Assembly: GCA_022181065.1 (NCBI GenBank)
Contig: BQMY01000076.1
Span: 121,753-185,752, forward strand
Direction of reading: 5' to 3'
Source of the DNA: Melioribacteraceae bacterium
Lineage (GTDB): Bacteria > Bacteroidota > Ignavibacteria > Ignavibacteriales > Melioribacteraceae
Length of the DNA: 64,000 nt
The notes beneath the pieces are model-generated. The model did not search any database. It was not told the origin of the DNA and worked only from the letters and a program-made list of their open reading frames with translations. The translations under genes were made by a program, and so were the position numbers. Positions 1-9,241 of the stretch are shown piece after piece. Each line of letters starts with the position of its first letter. The first letter of the stretch is position 1.

Positions 1-918
1 TGCCTGCAGGCTGTCCAATTCATCCGAGGAGGCGATATACATCATCTGTTTTATCGCTTCATCAAGATCAAGGATGGAATTGGGGAAACCATAAATTTTT
101 GAGAGGAATTTTTTCGATGAACCGGTAATCAACTCATCATTTTCATCATACAATTCTACATTGAGCTGATATTGACCGAGCGAGAGGCGTTCGAAAGTGA
201 TCTCCTGATTGATAACATTTTCACCTTTTGTCAGTTCTATTTTTTCATCTCTGGAGAGAACAGCCTCTTCTTCAGCATCGAAAATTTTATATTTGGCAGC
301 GATTGTTGTGCTCGTATCAGATAAAATTTCATAGAAAAAAGCAAATCCTTCATCGCGTGTTGTAAAAATATTTGACACATTAGGTATTACCTGCTCCGCA
401 GTAGGACTGTTTACTCTGCTCTGAATAAACACCACATCACTCACCTGAATACTGCCTTTGTATTCTTTGAGCGTGAGTGTACCTTCAGTCGTGAAACTTC
501 TTTTACTATCACGGTCCTCAACAATAGTTCGCATGAAATAAGTACCGGGATACATTTCATTTGAACGATAACTTATGTTAAAATTGGAGTTTGAGTTGGT
601 TTTGAGAAAATCATCAACAATAATCTGCTCATTCCAGATTTTCTCAAACTGGATATTTTCCTTATCCTCATCATAAAATGTGAGTGTTACGGAATAGGCG
701 CCTTTATATTTTGCGCCGTAACGAACAAACTGTATGCTGGAATACGGAACCTTGAGGAACACATCAAGCCGTGATTTGTCCATCGTTTCCGCAGGGTAGG
801 AGGCAAAATCCAAATAAAACCGGGGATCAATCGCATATGGATTGACACCGGCCGATTGCTCAACCTGAGAATGGAGTACAATTGTAAATAAGAAAAAAAC
901 CGTTAAAGTTTTTAACAT
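1..918 (-). CDS. GWxTD-domain secreted protein, C-terminus cut by window edge
   Basis: The reading frame is open from an ATG at 918 to the window edge (306 codons), so only the N-terminal part is present. It starts with a signal peptide (MLKTLTVFFLFTIVLHSQ). A beta-rich region of about 265 residues follows, and then DLDEAIKQMMYIASSDELD, which matches the opening of the GWxTD domain family (Bacteroidota/Ignavibacteria/Acidobacteria proteins). The GWxTD motif itself would lie beyond base 1. The function of the family is not established; it is exported, probably envelope-associated. The gene begins 4 nt after the rimO stop on the same strand, so the two are probably co-transcribed. Family assignment is from recognised similarity, not a search. 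Confidence 0.75.
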   Translation of the reverse strand, partial: MLKTLTVFFLFTIVLHSQVEQSAGVNPYAIDPRFYLDFASYPAETMDKSRLDVFLKVPYSSIQFVRYGAKYKGAYSVTLTFYDEDKENIQFEKIWNEQIIVDDFLKTNSNSNFNISYRSNEMYPGTYFMRTIVEDRDSKRSFTTEGTLTLKEYKGSIQVSDVVFIQSRVNSPTAEQVIPNVSNIFTTRDEGFAFFYEILSDTSTTIAAKYKIFDAEEEAVLSRDEKIELTKGENVINQEITFERLSLGQYQLNVELYDENDELITGSSKKFLSKIYGFPNSILDLDEAIKQMMYIASSDELDSLQA

Positions 919-922
919 ATCG

Positions 923-2230
923 CTATCCCCTTGTATTAGCTATATTTCCATATAAATCATACTCATTACAATCGTAAATATCAACGGCATAAAATTTTCC
1001 TAATTTCAACAATTTGTCGTTTTCAGCTTTAATCAAAACTTCTCCATCAACCTCGGGAGCGTCTCTTTCAGAACGGGCTACATAATATTCACCTTCAATA
1101 TCATCAACAAGAACATTCATTCTCGTTCCGACCAGCTCACGGTTTTTCTCCAGCGAAATTTCACTCTGGAGTTCCATGAGTATCCTTTTCCTCTCCTCTT
1201 TTTCCTCGGGGGAAATGGTATCACCAAGAATGTATGCCGGGGTTGTTTCCTCGATGGAATAGTTAAATACACCAAACCTGTCGAAACGTATATCTTTCAC
1301 AAAATCAACGAGTTCGTTAAACTCAGCTTCACCTTCATTAGGATATCCTGTAATGAATGTAGTTCTCAAAGTAATGCCGGGAACCCGCTCCTTAAGTTTG
1401 TAAAGCAGCTCTTTGGTTCGTCTGGAGGTAATACCTCTCCTCATAGATTTTAGCACCGGATCACTAATATGCTGTAGCGGCATATCAAGATATTTCAACA
1501 CTTTAGGGTTATCAGCGAGTACATCAATCAACTCATCAGGGAAATGCGATGGGTAAGCGTAAAGGAGGCGTATCCACTCTATTCCGTCAACCTCCGAAAG
1601 TTTTGTAAGGAGTTCTGCCGTATTCCGTTTTGAATAAATATCCTTACCATAATCTGTTGTATCCTGCCCGATAATGACAAGTTCTTTCACCCCTTTGTCG
1701 GCAAGACGTTTAGTTTCATCAACGAGTGATTCAATCGGTTTTGATACGTGTCCGCCTCTCATCAAAGGAATAGCGCAAAATGAGCAAGGGTTATCACAAC
1801 CTTCCGATATTTTAAGGTACGAATAGTGCTTGGGAGTTGTGACAACTCGCTCACCAAGGAGTTCGTACTTTAACTCACCACCAAGATTTTTTATTATACC
1901 TTCGTAATCTTCAGTACCGAAAAAACTGTCGACTTCGGGAATCTCGTTTTTAAGGTCTTCCTTGTAACGTTCCGATAAACAGCCGGCAACAATAACTTTT
2001 TTAATGTCACCCCGTTTTTTTAATTCAATCGCTTCAAGAATTGTATCAACAGATTCTTCCTTGGCGGCGTCAATAAATCCGCATGTATTTATTATAACCG
2101 TATCAGCTGTGTTAGGATCATCAGATATTTCAAATTTATTAGCCTGCAGCTGACTCAATATACGTTCACTATCAACAGTATTTTTTGAACAGCCGAGTGT
2201 TATAACTCCAATTTTTTCTTTTTTGCTCAT
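923..2230 (-). CDS. rimO: Ribosomal protein S12 methylthiotransferase RimO
   Basis: This cytoplasmic radical-SAM enzyme adds a methylthio group to a conserved aspartate of ribosomal protein S12, using two 4Fe-4S clusters. The 435 residues match the usual family length. The N-terminal UPF0004 domain has the three cluster cysteines C14 (GVITLGCSKNTVDSE), C50 (NTCGFID) and C84 (AGCLSER). The radical-SAM motif CDNPCSFC is at C145/C149/C152. A C-terminal TRAM-like domain follows. S12-type rather than tRNA (MiaB) specificity is inferred from overall sequence, including the LGCSKNxVDSE start. An AAGGAA ribosome-binding site precedes the ATG at 2230. The gene lies directly upstream of the GWxTD gene. 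Confidence 0.93.
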   Translation of the reverse strand: MSKKEKIGVITLGCSKNTVDSERILSQLQANKFEISDDPNTADTVIINTCGFIDAAKEESVDTILEAIELKKRGDIKKVIVAGCLSERYKEDLKNEIPEVDSFFGTEDYEGIIKNLGGELKYELLGERVVTTPKHYSYLKISEGCDNPCSFCAIPLMRGGHVSKPIESLVDETKRLADKGVKELVIIGQDTTDYGKDIYSKRNTAELLTKLSEVDGIEWIRLLYAYPSHFPDELIDVLADNPKVLKYLDMPLQHISDPVLKSMRRGITSRRTKELLYKLKERVPGITLRTTFITGYPNEGEAEFNELVDFVKDIRFDRFGVFNYSIEETTPAYILGDTISPEEKEERKRILMELQSEISLEKNRELVGTRMNVLVDDIEGEYYVARSERDAPEVDGEVLIKAENDKLLKLGKFYAVDIYDCNEYDLYGNIANTRG

Positions 2231-2402
2231 CTATTTCCTTCGTACAAAATCGTTTCGAATTAAATGGAAAGATACTAAAATCGATTCAATTGTAACATAA
2301 TATCTTCCGCAAAGGTTTAACAACAGTTATTTGGTTGGAGAGGAGAATAATTCAACCGGAATTACCGGAGGTAATAAATCATTACTCACCCTGAAACAAA
2401 AC

Positions 2403-3158
2403 CTATATCTCCAGAATGACCCCTGCTGTAATCTCAAGGTCGCGTTTTAAAACTTCAACAGGCGGATCATTGTCATATCTGTAAACCATATTGAGTGCAA
2501 AAGACAAAACTTTGTTCACACCAAATATCGCGGATGTTTCAACAAGCCATCGGTGATCATAGAGTTTGGTTACATTAGGTTGGAAATATGTTACAAAAGA
2601 AAGTTTTACATTATCAAATTCTTTTGAGATTGTAGTGTAAAAATTCCCTCGTCCAATAGTGGATTCTCTCTCAACACTCTTTACCTTTTCAGAAAGTTTT
2701 TCATATTCCTGCATAACGCCGGCACCTGTAAACCAGTTTAATGATGAATCTGAAAGAACCGAATACCTGAGATTAGCTCCGGCAAGTTCACGAAAATCAA
2801 TAAGTCTTACCAAATCAAAGTTTATTTGAAAAAACATTTCAACGGCAAAGTTTTTTCCAAAATTTTGGACAAAACGGGTATGAAACAATCCCGCGTTGGA
2901 GAATTCTTCATCATCGGTAAGATTATATTCGCCGTTGAGCACAAATAACAATTTTGAATTTGCGAACTTGTAATTGAAAAGAGTTTCAATATCAAGCAGC
3001 ATCTCATCCTCATTACCCGATTTAAAAGAGCCTTCAAGTTCCATAGCTCCGGAGAGACCTTTATTTTTCTCAAGTGACCTGAATTTTTCAGTATTTACTT
3101 GAGCTGCTAAAACGAAATTCAAGAGAAGACTAAATAGAATAAGTAAGTATTTTGACAT
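2403..3158 (-). CDS. DUF481-like outer-membrane beta-barrel protein
   Basis: A frame is open from 3224, but the ATG at 3158 is preferred because it places a signal peptide (MSKYLLILFSLLLNFVLAAQ) at the N-terminus. The protein is then 251 residues. The body consists of alternating hydrophobic/polar strands, including GAMELEGSFKSGNEDEMLLD, GANLRYSVLSDSSLNWFTGAG and LEITAGVILEI. This is typical of DUF481 (YdiY-type) outer-membrane proteins. No enzymatic motif is visible. No strong Shine-Dalgarno site is seen before the chosen start. The gene stands alone, divergent from the RNase P RNA gene. The 170 bp between it and rimO hold nothing recognisable. DUF481 membership is by eye. Confidence 0.65.
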   Translation of the reverse strand: MSKYLLILFSLLLNFVLAAQVNTEKFRSLEKNKGLSGAMELEGSFKSGNEDEMLLDIETLFNYKFANSKLLFVLNGEYNLTDDEEFSNAGLFHTRFVQNFGKNFAVEMFFQINFDLVRLIDFRELAGANLRYSVLSDSSLNWFTGAGVMQEYEKLSEKVKSVERESTIGRGNFYTTISKEFDNVKLSFVTYFQPNVTKLYDHRWLVETSAIFGVNKVLSFALNMVYRYDNDPPVEVLKRDLEITAGVILEI

Positions 3159-3347
3159 GATATCTGATGAATTTATTAAAAGATTTATCGCTACAACAAA
3201 TATAATATAAAAGGGTTCCCGCAAGAATAAGGAGAGTTGGTGAAAAAGGAATTCATATCATTTATTAATAATGAATCTGCGACTAAAATTTTGTATATTT
3301 CTCACAATTAATAAAAAAATAACAAGAGAAGAGTAAAAGACACATTG

Positions 3348-3765
3348 AAGATCCAGATTGGGCAATTGCTGCTCATACATAATTTACGTGAGTAGAGGAA
3401 AGTCCGAACTCCGAAGAACAGGGTGCCGGGTAACGCCCGGAGACGTAACAGAAAATCGTTACGTTATGGCAAGTGCAACAGAAAAAATACCGCCCCGTTA
3501 ATGGGGTAAGGGTGAAATGGCAGGGTAAGAGCCTACCGCCCGGATAGTAATATTCGGGGTCCTGATTGCGGGAGTACTGAAAAGTATCGCTGTAAACCCC
3601 ACCCGGAGCAAGGTCAAGTACAGGGAGTTCCTTTACGGATAGGAGTTGTTCGCTCCAAAATCCCGGGGTAGACCGCTTGAGGCTGTCAGTAATGTCAGCT
3701 CCAGATAAATAATTGCCGCCACGAGAAATCGGGGTTACAGAATTCGGCTTACAGATCCGGATCTT
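3348..3765 (+). ncRNA. rnpB: RNase P RNA (rnpB), class A
   Basis: The catalytic RNA of RNase P, which matures tRNA 5' ends. The diagnostic 5' core GAGGAAAGTCCGAACTCC is at about 3396-3413. It is followed by GGTGCCGGGTAACGCCCGG (about 3422-3440) and the 3' core ACAGAA...GGCTTACAG (about 3738-3753). The 5' AAGATCC (3348-3354) pairs with GGATCTT (3759-3765), forming the closing helix and fixing the ends at roughly 418 nt. No protein-coding frame covers this stretch. It ends 25 nt before recJ, so recJ may be transcribed by read-through; no clear terminator is seen between them. Confidence 0.95.
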
Positions 3766-3790
3766 TATTGTGCTTTGCTATTAAATAACC

Positions 3791-5509
3791 ATGCTGAAAA
3801 AACGTTGGACTCTAAAGGAACAAGCTGATGAAAAATTAGTTCTTGCCTTGGCTGATAGTCTGAATATTTCCAATATTCTGTCGAATCTGCTTATTAAAAG
3901 AAACATCACTAATTTTTACGAAGCTAAAGCTTTCTTCCGACCCACAATTGAAATGCTTCATGATCCTTTTCTTATGGATGGAATGGAAGCTGCCTCAAAA
4001 AGGGTGATCAAAGCTATTACCGGAAATGAGCGTATTTGTGTTTATGGTGATTACGACGTTGATGGAACCTGTTCAGCGGCGTTAATGACCCTCTTTCTTG
4101 CCGAATTGGGCGCTAATGTAACAACTTACATTCCTAACCGTATTACGGAAGGTTACGGTATTTCAAATACTTCGATCGACTCTCTGGAAGCAGATGGTGT
4201 TAATCTTATCATTTCAGTTGACTGCGGCATTACGGCTGTTGAAGAGGTTGCCCACGCCAACAGCAAAGGTATCGATACTATTATTTGCGATCATCATAAA
4301 CCTAAAGAGGTAATCCCTGACGCGGTTGCTGTACTTGACGCTCTCAAACCGGGCTGTGATTATCCATTCAAATATTTATCCGGAGCCGGTGTTGCATTTA
4401 AACTCGCACGCGCCGTTGGTGACAGAATTGGCAGGATTGATATGGCTTTGAAATATCTCGACCTTGTTGCTCTTGCCGGTGCCGCGGATATCGTTCCCCT
4501 CGTGGATGAAAACAGGGTTTTGGTAAAAAAAGGTCTCGATCAGATTAACAACAATCCGCGTCCCGGTCTTGCCGCCCTTATGAGAAGCGCCCGAATGGAA
4601 CCAGGTAATCTTTCTGCAGGACAAATAGTTTTTACAGTCGCTCCGCGAATCAACGCTGTTGGCAGGCTGGGTGACGCAAAAAGAGCAGTAGAACTTTTCA
4701 TGACATCAGACCACAATGAAGCAAAAGGTCTGGCCGAGATTTTAGAAAGTGAAAATTTCGAGCGTCGGAAAATAGATGAATCAACATATTCCGATGCCCT
4801 TGCCGTTGCGCAGGAGGTTGTCGATTTTGATAATGACCCCGGAATTGTGCTGCATGGTGATAACTGGCATCCCGGTGTAATTGGTATTGTTGCCTCCCGC
4901 CTTGTAGAGAAGTATTATCGCCCTTCTGTAATGCTTACAACTATCGATGGTGTGGCGAAAGGTTCTGCAAGAAGTATTGTGGGATTTAATATCTACAAGG
5001 CATTGCATAGATGCGAAGACCTTCTGCTTCAGTTTGGGGGGCATGAAGCTGCTGCCGGACTCGCGTTGGAGATAAAAAATGTGCCTGAGTTCAGAAAACG
5101 TTTTAATGAAATTTTACGTGAAACCCTTTCCGAAGATGATATACTTCCGGAAGTAAATATCGACACAAAAATATCCCTGTCGGAAATCACACCAAAATTT
5201 GTGCGTATTCTTGATCAGTTCGCGCCTTTCGGACCGGGCAATATGCGACCGGTATTTATGGCGGAAGATGTTGAAGTAATATATAATCCGCGTATTGTGG
5301 GGACTAATCATCTTGTTACGTGTGTTAAACAGAACGCAAATGACAAGATATTTGATGTAATTGGCTTTAACCTCGGTGCGTTTGCAGAAGAAATTGATAA
5401 AGACAAGAATCTTGTTGATATAGTATTTACTATAGAAAAAATTGTTAAAGAAGGTAAAACTTATCCTCAGTTAAGATTGAAAGATATCAGAATAAAGAGT
5501 AAATTTTAG
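3791..5509 (+). CDS. recJ: Single-stranded-DNA-specific 5'-3' exonuclease RecJ
   Basis: RecJ degrades single-stranded DNA 5' to 3' in recombinational repair and mismatch repair. At 572 residues it is full length. Motif I, GDYDVDGTCSAALM, starts around residue 86. The metal-binding DHH motif (CDHHKP) is near residue 166. The DHHA1 domain is represented by LQFGGHEAAAGLAL, and a C-terminal OB-fold segment (LDQFAPFGPGNMRPVF) follows. It heads a same-strand run recJ-yebC-ruvC with gaps of 29 and 6 nt, a DNA-repair-flavoured cluster. No strong ribosome-binding site precedes the ATG. Confidence 0.95.
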   Translation: MLKKRWTLKEQADEKLVLALADSLNISNILSNLLIKRNITNFYEAKAFFRPTIEMLHDPFLMDGMEAASKRVIKAITGNERICVYGDYDVDGTCSAALMTLFLAELGANVTTYIPNRITEGYGISNTSIDSLEADGVNLIISVDCGITAVEEVAHANSKGIDTIICDHHKPKEVIPDAVAVLDALKPGCDYPFKYLSGAGVAFKLARAVGDRIGRIDMALKYLDLVALAGAADIVPLVDENRVLVKKGLDQINNNPRPGLAALMRSARMEPGNLSAGQIVFTVAPRINAVGRLGDAKRAVELFMTSDHNEAKGLAEILESENFERRKIDESTYSDALAVAQEVVDFDNDPGIVLHGDNWHPGVIGIVASRLVEKYYRPSVMLTTIDGVAKGSARSIVGFNIYKALHRCEDLLLQFGGHEAAAGLALEIKNVPEFRKRFNEILRETLSEDDILPEVNIDTKISLSEITPKFVRILDQFAPFGPGNMRPVFMAEDVEVIYNPRIVGTNHLVTCVKQNANDKIFDVIGFNLGAFAEEIDKDKNLVDIVFTIEKIVKEGKTYPQLRLKDIRIKSKF

Positions 5510-5538
5510 CGAAAAATAACCAACGGATGGAGTAAAAG

Positions 5539-6270
5539 ATGTCAGGTCACTCGAAGTGGTCAACTATTAAAAGAAAAAAAGCAGCGATTGACTCGAAAAG
5601 AGGAAAAATCTTTACAAAGCTTATAAAAGAAATTACAGTAGCTGCAAAGACAGGAGGCGGTGATATAGATGGTAATCCTCGCCTGCGTTTGGCGGTGGAT
5701 AACGCGAAATCGGCAAATATGCCAATGGATAATATCGAACGCGCTATCAAAAAAGCTACCGGAGAACTTGAAGGCGCAACTTATTCCGAGCTAACCTACG
5801 AAGGCTACGGTCCCGGAGGTGTAGCGATGATAGTTGAAAGTTTGACTGATAATAAAAACCGAACTGTTGCAGAGGTACGTCATATATTTAACAAATATGG
5901 CGGTTCTCTTGGAGAATCAGGTTCTGTTGCCTGGATGTTTGACAAAAAAGGTGTTATCGTTCTACCTAATCAAGGTAAAACCGAAGACGATATCATGGAA
6001 ATAGCGCTTGAAGCCGGTGCTGATGATCTAATAACAGAAGAAGAATATTTTGAAGTTACTACCTCACTTGAAGCTTTTGAACCCGTCCGCAGAGCTATAA
6101 TTGATGCCGGTCTTGAGGTGGAGAACGCGTCACTTCAGTGGATAGCCCAAAATATGGTTGAGAGCGCGGGTGAAAGTGCCGAAAAAGTTATGACATTGAT
6201 CGAAATGCTGGAAGATCTCGATGATATTCAAAACGTATATTCAAACGCAGATATTCAGGAAACTGAATAA
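5539..6270 (+). CDS. YebC/PmpR-family protein
   Basis: The protein opens with the family signature [20 protein letters not shown], and at 243 residues has normal family length. Members act as DNA-binding regulators (PmpR) or as ribosome-associated factors that relieve stalling; the sequence does not say which applies here. A clear purine-rich GGATGGAG lies about 8 nt upstream of the ATG. It sits 6 nt before ruvC; yebC-ruvC adjacency is very common in bacteria, so an operon is likely. The acidic C-terminus ([17 protein letters not shown]) matches the family. Confidence 0.95.
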   Translation: MSGHSKWSTIKRKKAAIDSKRGKIFTKLIKEITVAAKTGGGDIDGNPRLRLAVDNAKSANMPMDNIERAIKKATGELEGATYSELTYEGYGPGGVAMIVESLTDNKNRTVAEVRHIFNKYGGSLGESGSVAWMFDKKGVIVLPNQGKTEDDIMEIALEAGADDLITEEEYFEVTTSLEAFEPVRRAIIDAGLEVENASLQWIAQNMVESAGESAEKVMTLIEMLEDLDDIQNVYSNADIQETE

Positions 6271-6276
6271 AGTATT

Positions 6277-6813
6277 ATGGTAATTTTAGGAATTGATCCC
6301 GGAACCGTGGTTACAGGTTTCGGGATTATTAGTTTTAAAGACAATACATTTGATTACATCGATTCCGGTGTTATCAAAACCACAGTCTCTGCGCCCATGC
6401 CCGAGCGACTAAATGAAATCTACACCACAATAGATAATATTATTTCCCGTTATAAACCCGAAGAATTTGCGATCGAAACCGCGTTTTACGGTAAAAACGT
6501 GCAATCCGCTATGAAACTTGGTTTTGCCAGAGGTGTCTCAATGCTTGCCGCTGAGAGAAAAAACCTCGAAATTGGTGAGTATTCCCCCCGGGAAGTTAAG
6601 AAGGCGGTTGTCGGTAAGGGAAGCGCGTCAAAAGAGCAGGTTACTTATATGGTTGCCACCCTGCTTAATCTCGATACTGAAGATATGAAATTTGATGAAA
6701 CTGACGCCCTCGCTGTTGCCTGCTGCCACGCCCTGAAATATAACTCACCAGTCGCGAGCAAAGGCAACTGGAAAAGTTTTATCGCCAATAACCCCGACAG
6801 GATAATCGAATAA
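6277..6813 (+). CDS. ruvC: Holliday junction endonuclease RuvC
   Basis: RuvC resolves Holliday junctions with RuvAB. The RNase H-like acidic catalytic residues are visible: D7 in GIDPGTVVTGFG, the glutamate in AIETAFYGKN, and the C-terminal pair in FDETDALAVACCH. Length (178 aa) is normal. The start is 6 nt after the yebC stop. ruvA and ruvB are not in the window. The gene is convergent with the small membrane protein downstream. Confidence 0.94.
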   Translation: MVILGIDPGTVVTGFGIISFKDNTFDYIDSGVIKTTVSAPMPERLNEIYTTIDNIISRYKPEEFAIETAFYGKNVQSAMKLGFARGVSMLAAERKNLEIGEYSPREVKKAVVGKGSASKEQVTYMVATLLNLDTEDMKFDETDALAVACCHALKYNSPVASKGNWKSFIANNPDRIIE

Positions 6814-6874
6814 TTCCATTTTCCTTTACTACTTCTTTGTTTATACACTCAACTTTTATTACCGGATTTATTAT

Positions 6875-6914
6875 AAAAAAAATGCCTCATTCGGGAATAG
6901 ACCCGAATAAGGCA
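6875..6914 (-). terminator. Rho-independent terminator
   Basis: TGCCTCATTCGGG (6883-6895) pairs with CCCGAATAAGGCA (6902-6914) around a 6-nt loop. Read on the minus strand, the stem is followed by a run of eight T (6882-6875). It therefore terminates the minus-strand gene at 6944-7318 and may also stop read-through from ruvC. Confidence 0.85.
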
Positions 6915-6943
6915 AAATATAAATATTAGTTTAGACTTTGATA

Positions 6944-7318
6944 TCAATACTTGATTTGGTCTTCCTCTTCTGCAGCCGATTTTTTCTTCGCGTCTTCCAT
7001 CTCACTAATTTTATGCGCGGCAATAAATCCGATACCCAGCCCAATAATTATCAATGGACCAATAAATTCTTCCTGACTAGTCCAACTCTCAATAGTTAGT
7101 GCAATTGCAAGAAAAACACCAAATATCACCGCTACTATTCCGATACGATAAAACCAGTCTGACCTAATTTTCGGCTTTTTATAAAGAGCGATAATATCCT
7201 CAGCGTTCATTCCACGCTCAATCATCATTCTTCGTTCTTTTGAGCGTAAATATGTATGTATTATAAAAGAGATCCCGACAATCATTAACAAAAATATAAA
7301 AACTACTGCGCCTTCCAT
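6944..7318 (-). CDS. Small two- to three-helix membrane protein, DUF6249-like
   Basis: Translation most likely starts at the ATG at 7318 (MEGAVVFIFLLM). The upstream in-frame ATG at 7330 is followed at once by GGAGG, which is an ideal Shine-Dalgarno site for the 7318 start. The 124-residue product has one N-terminal membrane helix, a loop with ERRMMIERGMNAEDIIALY, and two further helices (IGIVAVIFGVFLAIALTI, IGPLIIIGLGIGFIAA). A charged tail ends it. The RRxMIERGM-x-A-D/E pattern is that of the DUF6249 family of Bacteroidota-type membrane proteins. The role is unknown. A terminator follows directly. Confidence 0.6.
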   Translation of the reverse strand: MEGAVVFIFLLMIVGISFIIHTYLRSKERRMMIERGMNAEDIIALYKKPKIRSDWFYRIGIVAVIFGVFLAIALTIESWTSQEEFIGPLIIIGLGIGFIAAHKISEMEDAKKKSAAEEEDQIKY

Positions 7319-7412
7319 TACTTCCTCCATTTTGTTGTTTGTATCTTATGACTGGAGCAGTTACATAAAAGGTTACAGTTTTGAAAAATATTTTTTTATT
7401 TTCTTCTTCCAG

Positions 7413-7610
7413 ACTGTTGACAAAGTCATTTCGTTCTAAAGTCCTCCCTTGAAGGAGGTGGATTCCGACGAATGTTGGAAGACGGAGGATGATTTATTGC
7501 ATTTTTGTGACTTTTGGTCATCCCCCATCACAAAATCCGCCGTTGGCGGAGTGATATCCCCCTTCGGAAGGGGGACTTGAAAATAAACTACCGGTTTTTT
7601 CAACAATCTC
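7413..7610 (+). repeat. 198-bp dispersed repeat R1, copy A
   Basis: This element recurs at 16423-16620 in inverse orientation with the same length (198 bp) and high identity by eye. Its ends are imperfect inverted repeats (TGTTGACA at the left, TCAACAATC at the right). Inside are short palindromes (CCTCCCTTGAAGGAGG, CCCCCTTCGGAAGGGGG, CCGCCGTTGGCGG). No coding potential is seen. It is flanked by similar A/T-rich stretches (7384-7404 and 7611-7632), which could be a degraded target duplication or simple low complexity. The rest of the 7331-7672 interval holds nothing else recognisable. A MITE-like non-autonomous element is the likeliest reading. Confidence 0.8.
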
Positions 7611-7672
7611 AAAAATATTTTTTATTTTTTTCTCGTGTAACCCTTAGAGTATTAATGCAGTCATAAGAAGTA

Positions 7673-8230
7673 ATGAAAGAATTAAGTGACCGGGAAATAA
7701 TAGATTCAGTCCTTTCGGGCAAAAAAGAGAATTTTACGATTCTTGTCAAGCGATATGAAAAACGCGCATATTCTCTATTGTTCAGAATGACACGAAATCA
7801 TGAAGATGCTGAAGAAGTATTGCAGGATTCATTCGTAAAAGCATATTTCGCTCTTCCCGGATTCAAAGGTGAAGCGAAATTTTCCACCTGGTTTTACCGA
7901 ATTGTTTATAATGCCGGACTTAGCATGGTTACATCCAAAGCTTACAAAATGAAACAACAAATGTCCTCACCGGAATCGGAGGAGGCATTTGGAGTTGAGA
8001 ATAGTGGTTCCGTCGATAATAAGAACAAGAACCTTTATTTTTTAATGAATCAACTCCCTGTAAAAAATTCTCTTGTGATGATAATGTATTATATTGACGG
8101 TCTTTCATTGAAAGAAATTGGGGAAGTTTTAGGGTTGTCTCTGCAAAACACAAAGGTTATATTATATCGTTCACGCGAAAAATTAAAAGAACTCCTAACT
8201 AAGGAAGAAACCGCGGAGATTCTATTATGA
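7673..8230 (+). CDS. ECF-type RNA polymerase sigma factor
   Basis: The 185 residues have the two-domain ECF layout. Region 2 is at about 20-90 (YSLLFRMTRNHEDAEEVLQDSFVKAYFALPGFKGEAKFSTWFYRIVYNAG, quoted here only to name the block ends: YSLLFRMTRN to WFYRIVYNAG). Region 4 is at about 125-180 (IDGLSLKEIGEVLGLSLQNTKVILYRSREKL, from IDGLSLKEIGE to LYRSREKL). The stop overlaps the start of the next gene by 4 nt (ATGA), so the pair is translationally coupled. The neighbour is a membrane protein that would be its anti-sigma factor. The signal and target promoters are unknown. Confidence 0.9.
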   Translation: MKELSDREIIDSVLSGKKENFTILVKRYEKRAYSLLFRMTRNHEDAEEVLQDSFVKAYFALPGFKGEAKFSTWFYRIVYNAGLSMVTSKAYKMKQQMSSPESEEAFGVENSGSVDNKNKNLYFLMNQLPVKNSLVMIMYYIDGLSLKEIGEVLGLSLQNTKVILYRSREKLKELLTKEETAEILL

Positions 8231-8739
8231 ACAGATCTGACGAACTGATAAATAAATATCTTGATAATGAATTATCTGAAGCTGAATCAGGAGAACTGGA
8301 AAATTTGGTTCAGTCTGATCAAGAAATCCACTCTGAGCTGGATAGATCCGCTAAATTACACAGCAATTTAAAACTTGCCGATCATCCCTTTGAGCCGAAC
8401 CTCAGCAGAAAAGTGATGGATACCATTCTTGTAAAATCAGCGGAGAAGGCTGAAAAAAATATTATTTACGGAATAATCATATTTTTCGCGTTTTCTATCG
8501 CGGGATTATTTTACTGGTTATTTAATGGAGTTACTGACCAAACTGCATCTGTTTTGCCCGATGTTGATTTATCATTTTTATCTCCGGTAACTGAATATTA
8601 CAACAGATCAATCGGCTTCCTGAATTCTGCCGAACTTCCTGAATCCACCTACATATTGCTCGCAGTGGGAGCTGTCGTAACTTTCTATCTCCTTTACGAA
8701 CACCATCGCGAGGTTAGAACACTCATCATCAAAAAGTAA
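8227..8739 (+). CDS. Putative membrane anti-sigma factor
   Basis: It overlaps the ECF sigma gene by 4 nt. The N-terminal 75 residues are acidic and helical (DELINKYLDNELSEAESGEL), like the anti-sigma domains of the zf-HC2/RskA type. The HxxxCxxC zinc motif is absent, so it would be a zinc-free variant. Two hydrophobic helices follow (about 78-98, IIYGIIIFFAFSIAGLFYWL, and about 138-158). The likely job is holding the ECF factor at the membrane until a signal arrives. Assignment rests on context and topology more than on sequence identity. Confidence 0.65.
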   Translation: MNRSDELINKYLDNELSEAESGELENLVQSDQEIHSELDRSAKLHSNLKLADHPFEPNLSRKVMDTILVKSAEKAEKNIIYGIIIFFAFSIAGLFYWLFNGVTDQTASVLPDVDLSFLSPVTEYYNRSIGFLNSAELPESTYILLAVGAVVTFYLLYEHHREVRTLIIKK

Positions 8740-8797
8740 TTGCCGGTCTTAAAAATCTCTTTCATTTTTCGATAATTAAACAAACAGAAAGGGTTTT

Positions 8798-9187
8798 ATG
8801 AAAGAGATCGAAGAAATATTACGCCACTATACATTCGAAAATTTCGCGAAGGAAGACCACAAAATCTATCCCGCTGATTTTTTCTCTCTCAATGAAAAAA
8901 TCCTGCTTGATGTCCGCTCAAAAGAAGAGATGGATATTGTAAAATTTCCCCTGAAAGACATTTCCGAAGTGATTGAAATTCCCGTTTATGAAATTCCGGA
9001 TAGACATAATGAAATTCCCCAAAACAAAACTGTTGGTATTTTTTGTGCCGCTTCAATAAGAGCCACTATGGTTTTTCTTTATCTGAAAGCCAAGGGGTAT
9101 AACAACGTAAAAATTCTGGCAGGCGGCTACGATTTAATGTTCCCCGAACTGAAACCGGGAAAACTGTATAAATCGCAAAAATTATAA
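8798..9187 (+). CDS. Rhodanese-like domain protein (cytoplasmic)
   Basis: A single rhodanese domain of 129 residues. The active-site cysteine loop is in GIFCAASIRATM, and the conserved end ILAGGYDLM is present. There is no signal peptide, so it should be cytoplasmic, with sulfurtransferase or persulfide-carrier chemistry. An AAAGGG ribosome-binding site lies 6-7 nt upstream. It ends at a bidirectional terminator shared with dps. The physiological partner cannot be told from the sequence. Confidence 0.85.
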   Translation: MKEIEEILRHYTFENFAKEDHKIYPADFFSLNEKILLDVRSKEEMDIVKFPLKDISEVIEIPVYEIPDRHNEIPQNKTVGIFCAASIRATMVFLYLKAKGYNNVKILAGGYDLMFPELKPGKLYKSQKL

Positions 9188-9218
9188 AAAAAGTCCTGCT
9201 TTTGGCAGGACTTTTTAC
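9185..9218. terminator. Bidirectional terminator between rhodanese and dps
   Basis: AAGTCCTGC (9191-9199) pairs with GCAGGACTT (9205-9213) around a 5-nt loop. An A-run lies on the left and a T-run on the right, so it works for both convergent genes. Confidence 0.9.
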
Positions 9219-9241
9219 ATCAGCAAAACTACTAATAACCT

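Noticed and set aside
7413..7610. CRISPR-like reading of the repeated palindromes
   Set aside because: Repeats are not evenly spaced with unique spacers; only two distant inverse copies exist and no cas genes are nearby.
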